Origin: Climacteris rufus
Taxonomy: Eukaryota > Chordata > Aves > Passeriformes > Climacteridae
Assembly (NCBI GenBank): GCA_013398175.1
Contig: VZRZ01004227.1
Coordinates: 908,374-972,373 of the forward strand
Length of the DNA: 64,000 nucleotides
Direction of reading: 5' to 3'
Both the position numbers and the translations under genes were made by a program. Below, one piece after another: positions 62,942-64,000 of this stretch. The notes under the pieces are model-generated. The model did not search any database. It was not told the origin of the DNA and was given only the letters and a program-made list of their open reading frames with translations. The number at the start of each line of letters is the position of its first letter. Positions within the stretch are counted from its first letter, which is position 1.

Positions 62942-64000
62942 GAGAAAATGGCATGAGGATGGAGCGGACTCCCTTGGCTGGCATAGGACTGAGCTCTACA
63001 GAAGATTATTCTCTCTCACAGACATAAGACACAAATTCTATATTATTATAAAGCACTTTTTACCAAGGGTCAGTTTTTACATTTTCTAGCCATGTGCAAA
63101 AGGCTTCCAGATTTCACAAGCATCTGTTGCACTTCTGATTTCATACCCATCTGCTCTGTACTGAAATTAGGAAAACACATGCTTTTCATTTTAAAGAAGT
63201 TCTTTTGGGATTTTTTTTTGTTTTTAATTATTATTCATTCATACTTCACTATGATTGCAATTGAGCTTTATAAGCTCATTAGGCACACAGAACTGTTTCT
63301 GAGGGTGTTGTACAGCCCTCAGCCTCTGGCAGTGGGAAAGCTTCGGGGCTGGGGCTGTTGGTCGTGTTTGCAGCCTCCACCTCAGTCAGGCAAAGCAGGG
63401 ACCAAAGACGAGTTTGCTGGGGAAGATGCCACTAAAATGTCCTGGCTGTACTTGCAGAAGTGAGGTCCCTCAGCACCTCGTCAGAAGAGTGTGGGCATCA
63501 CTTGTGTACCTCTTCGTTAATGGACTTGAGGTCTTGCTGCAAGGCGAAGCATCCTGCATCTCCCATTTAACCTCTCATGCATTAGAAAGCATTTCTAGGT
63601 CATTTTTGTTACTAATAATTTTTTTTTCTCCACCTGAAGCTCTTACAGAAAGTTTGTGGCTTCAGTACTCAGACATTTTAAGCTTCAAGACTATTGTGTA
63701 TGATTTCCTAGATTTGTAGCAACAACAACAAAAAAAGCCTTTAAAAGGTACCTTTTTATGAAAAATATGATAGGGCAAACATATAAATACCTATGTATGT
63801 TTTAGTCACAATACAACATATTCATTATTTTGAATGTAATACTTCAATGTTAAGCAGTGCATTCCTCTTTTTAATATAACAAAACTACCTTTTCATTTGT
63901 AAATATACTATAGGACATCTCCCTATATTATCTTGCTGTATAATGTACTGTACTGCTAAATTATCATATGCTATTTAAATGTTTGAAATATTTAGAAGGT
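62942..64000 (+). other. CXCL14: CXCL14 3' UTR, running off the window
   Basis: Sequence after the TAA at 62939-62941 is assigned to the 3' UTR. It becomes very AT-rich after about 63720, with AU-rich elements such as ATTTA and TATTTAAATG near the end. No canonical AATAAA or ATTAAA was seen before the window stops at 64000, so the polyadenylation site is probably just beyond. The UTR extent is an inference from CXCL14 mRNAs having UTRs of about a kilobase. Confidence 0.7.

Noticed and set aside
62942..64000. Frames of about 100-120 codons in the CXCL14 3' UTR
   Set aside because: They lie in the 3' UTR, are AT-rich and have no protein signature.

Overview
The window reads as avian nuclear DNA. 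Two things point to a bird: scattered, 5'-truncated CR1-type LINE fragments ending in ATTCTATG-like octamers, and one recognisable protein-coding gene, the chemokine CXCL14, whose conceptual protein has the avian rather than the mammalian form as I recall them. Most of the window is moderately AT-rich, non-coding and poor in repeats. I cannot name the species. The interspersed repeats I could see are CR1 fragments plus a few homopolymer-tailed pieces. There are no bacterial features.

Layout. Positions 1 to about 54,600 are a gene desert. I find no convincing exon there. It holds eleven CR1 fragments in both orientations, several homopolymer tracts, an isolated CpG-rich patch at about 11.1-11.33 kb, and several motif-dense or palindromic stretches that could be regulatory. 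These include an RFX-type X-box at 6125, a GATA-motif cluster near 16.36-16.48 kb, a compound forkhead-like palindrome at 23,046-23,083 and an inverted TAATTA pair at 26,088-26,107. A poly-T/N/poly-T structure at 40.89-41.03 kb looks like a minus-strand cDNA end. From 54.64 kb the sequence becomes CpG-rich in two blocks (54.64-54.93 and 55.38-55.86 kb). The second block carries the CXCL14 promoter.

CXCL14 lies on the + strand in four exons: 55878-55941, 56802-56907, 61286-61396 and 62926-62941 (coding parts). All introns are GT-AG. The spliced frame gives 98 codons plus stop: a signal peptide, a CXC motif, four mature cysteines and the C-terminal VYEE. The 3' UTR runs from 62,942 to at least the window end, with no clear polyadenylation signal before it.

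Context (established knowledge plus inference). In vertebrates CXCL14 lies between NEUROG1 and SLC25A48, and its 5' side faces a long gene-poor interval. The 55 kb desert to its left fits that interval and is a plausible home for CXCL14 enhancers. I did not find a new multi-gene system. The items most worth a second look are non-coding: the orphan CpG cluster, the palindromic transcription-factor-like arrays and the cDNA-like insertion.
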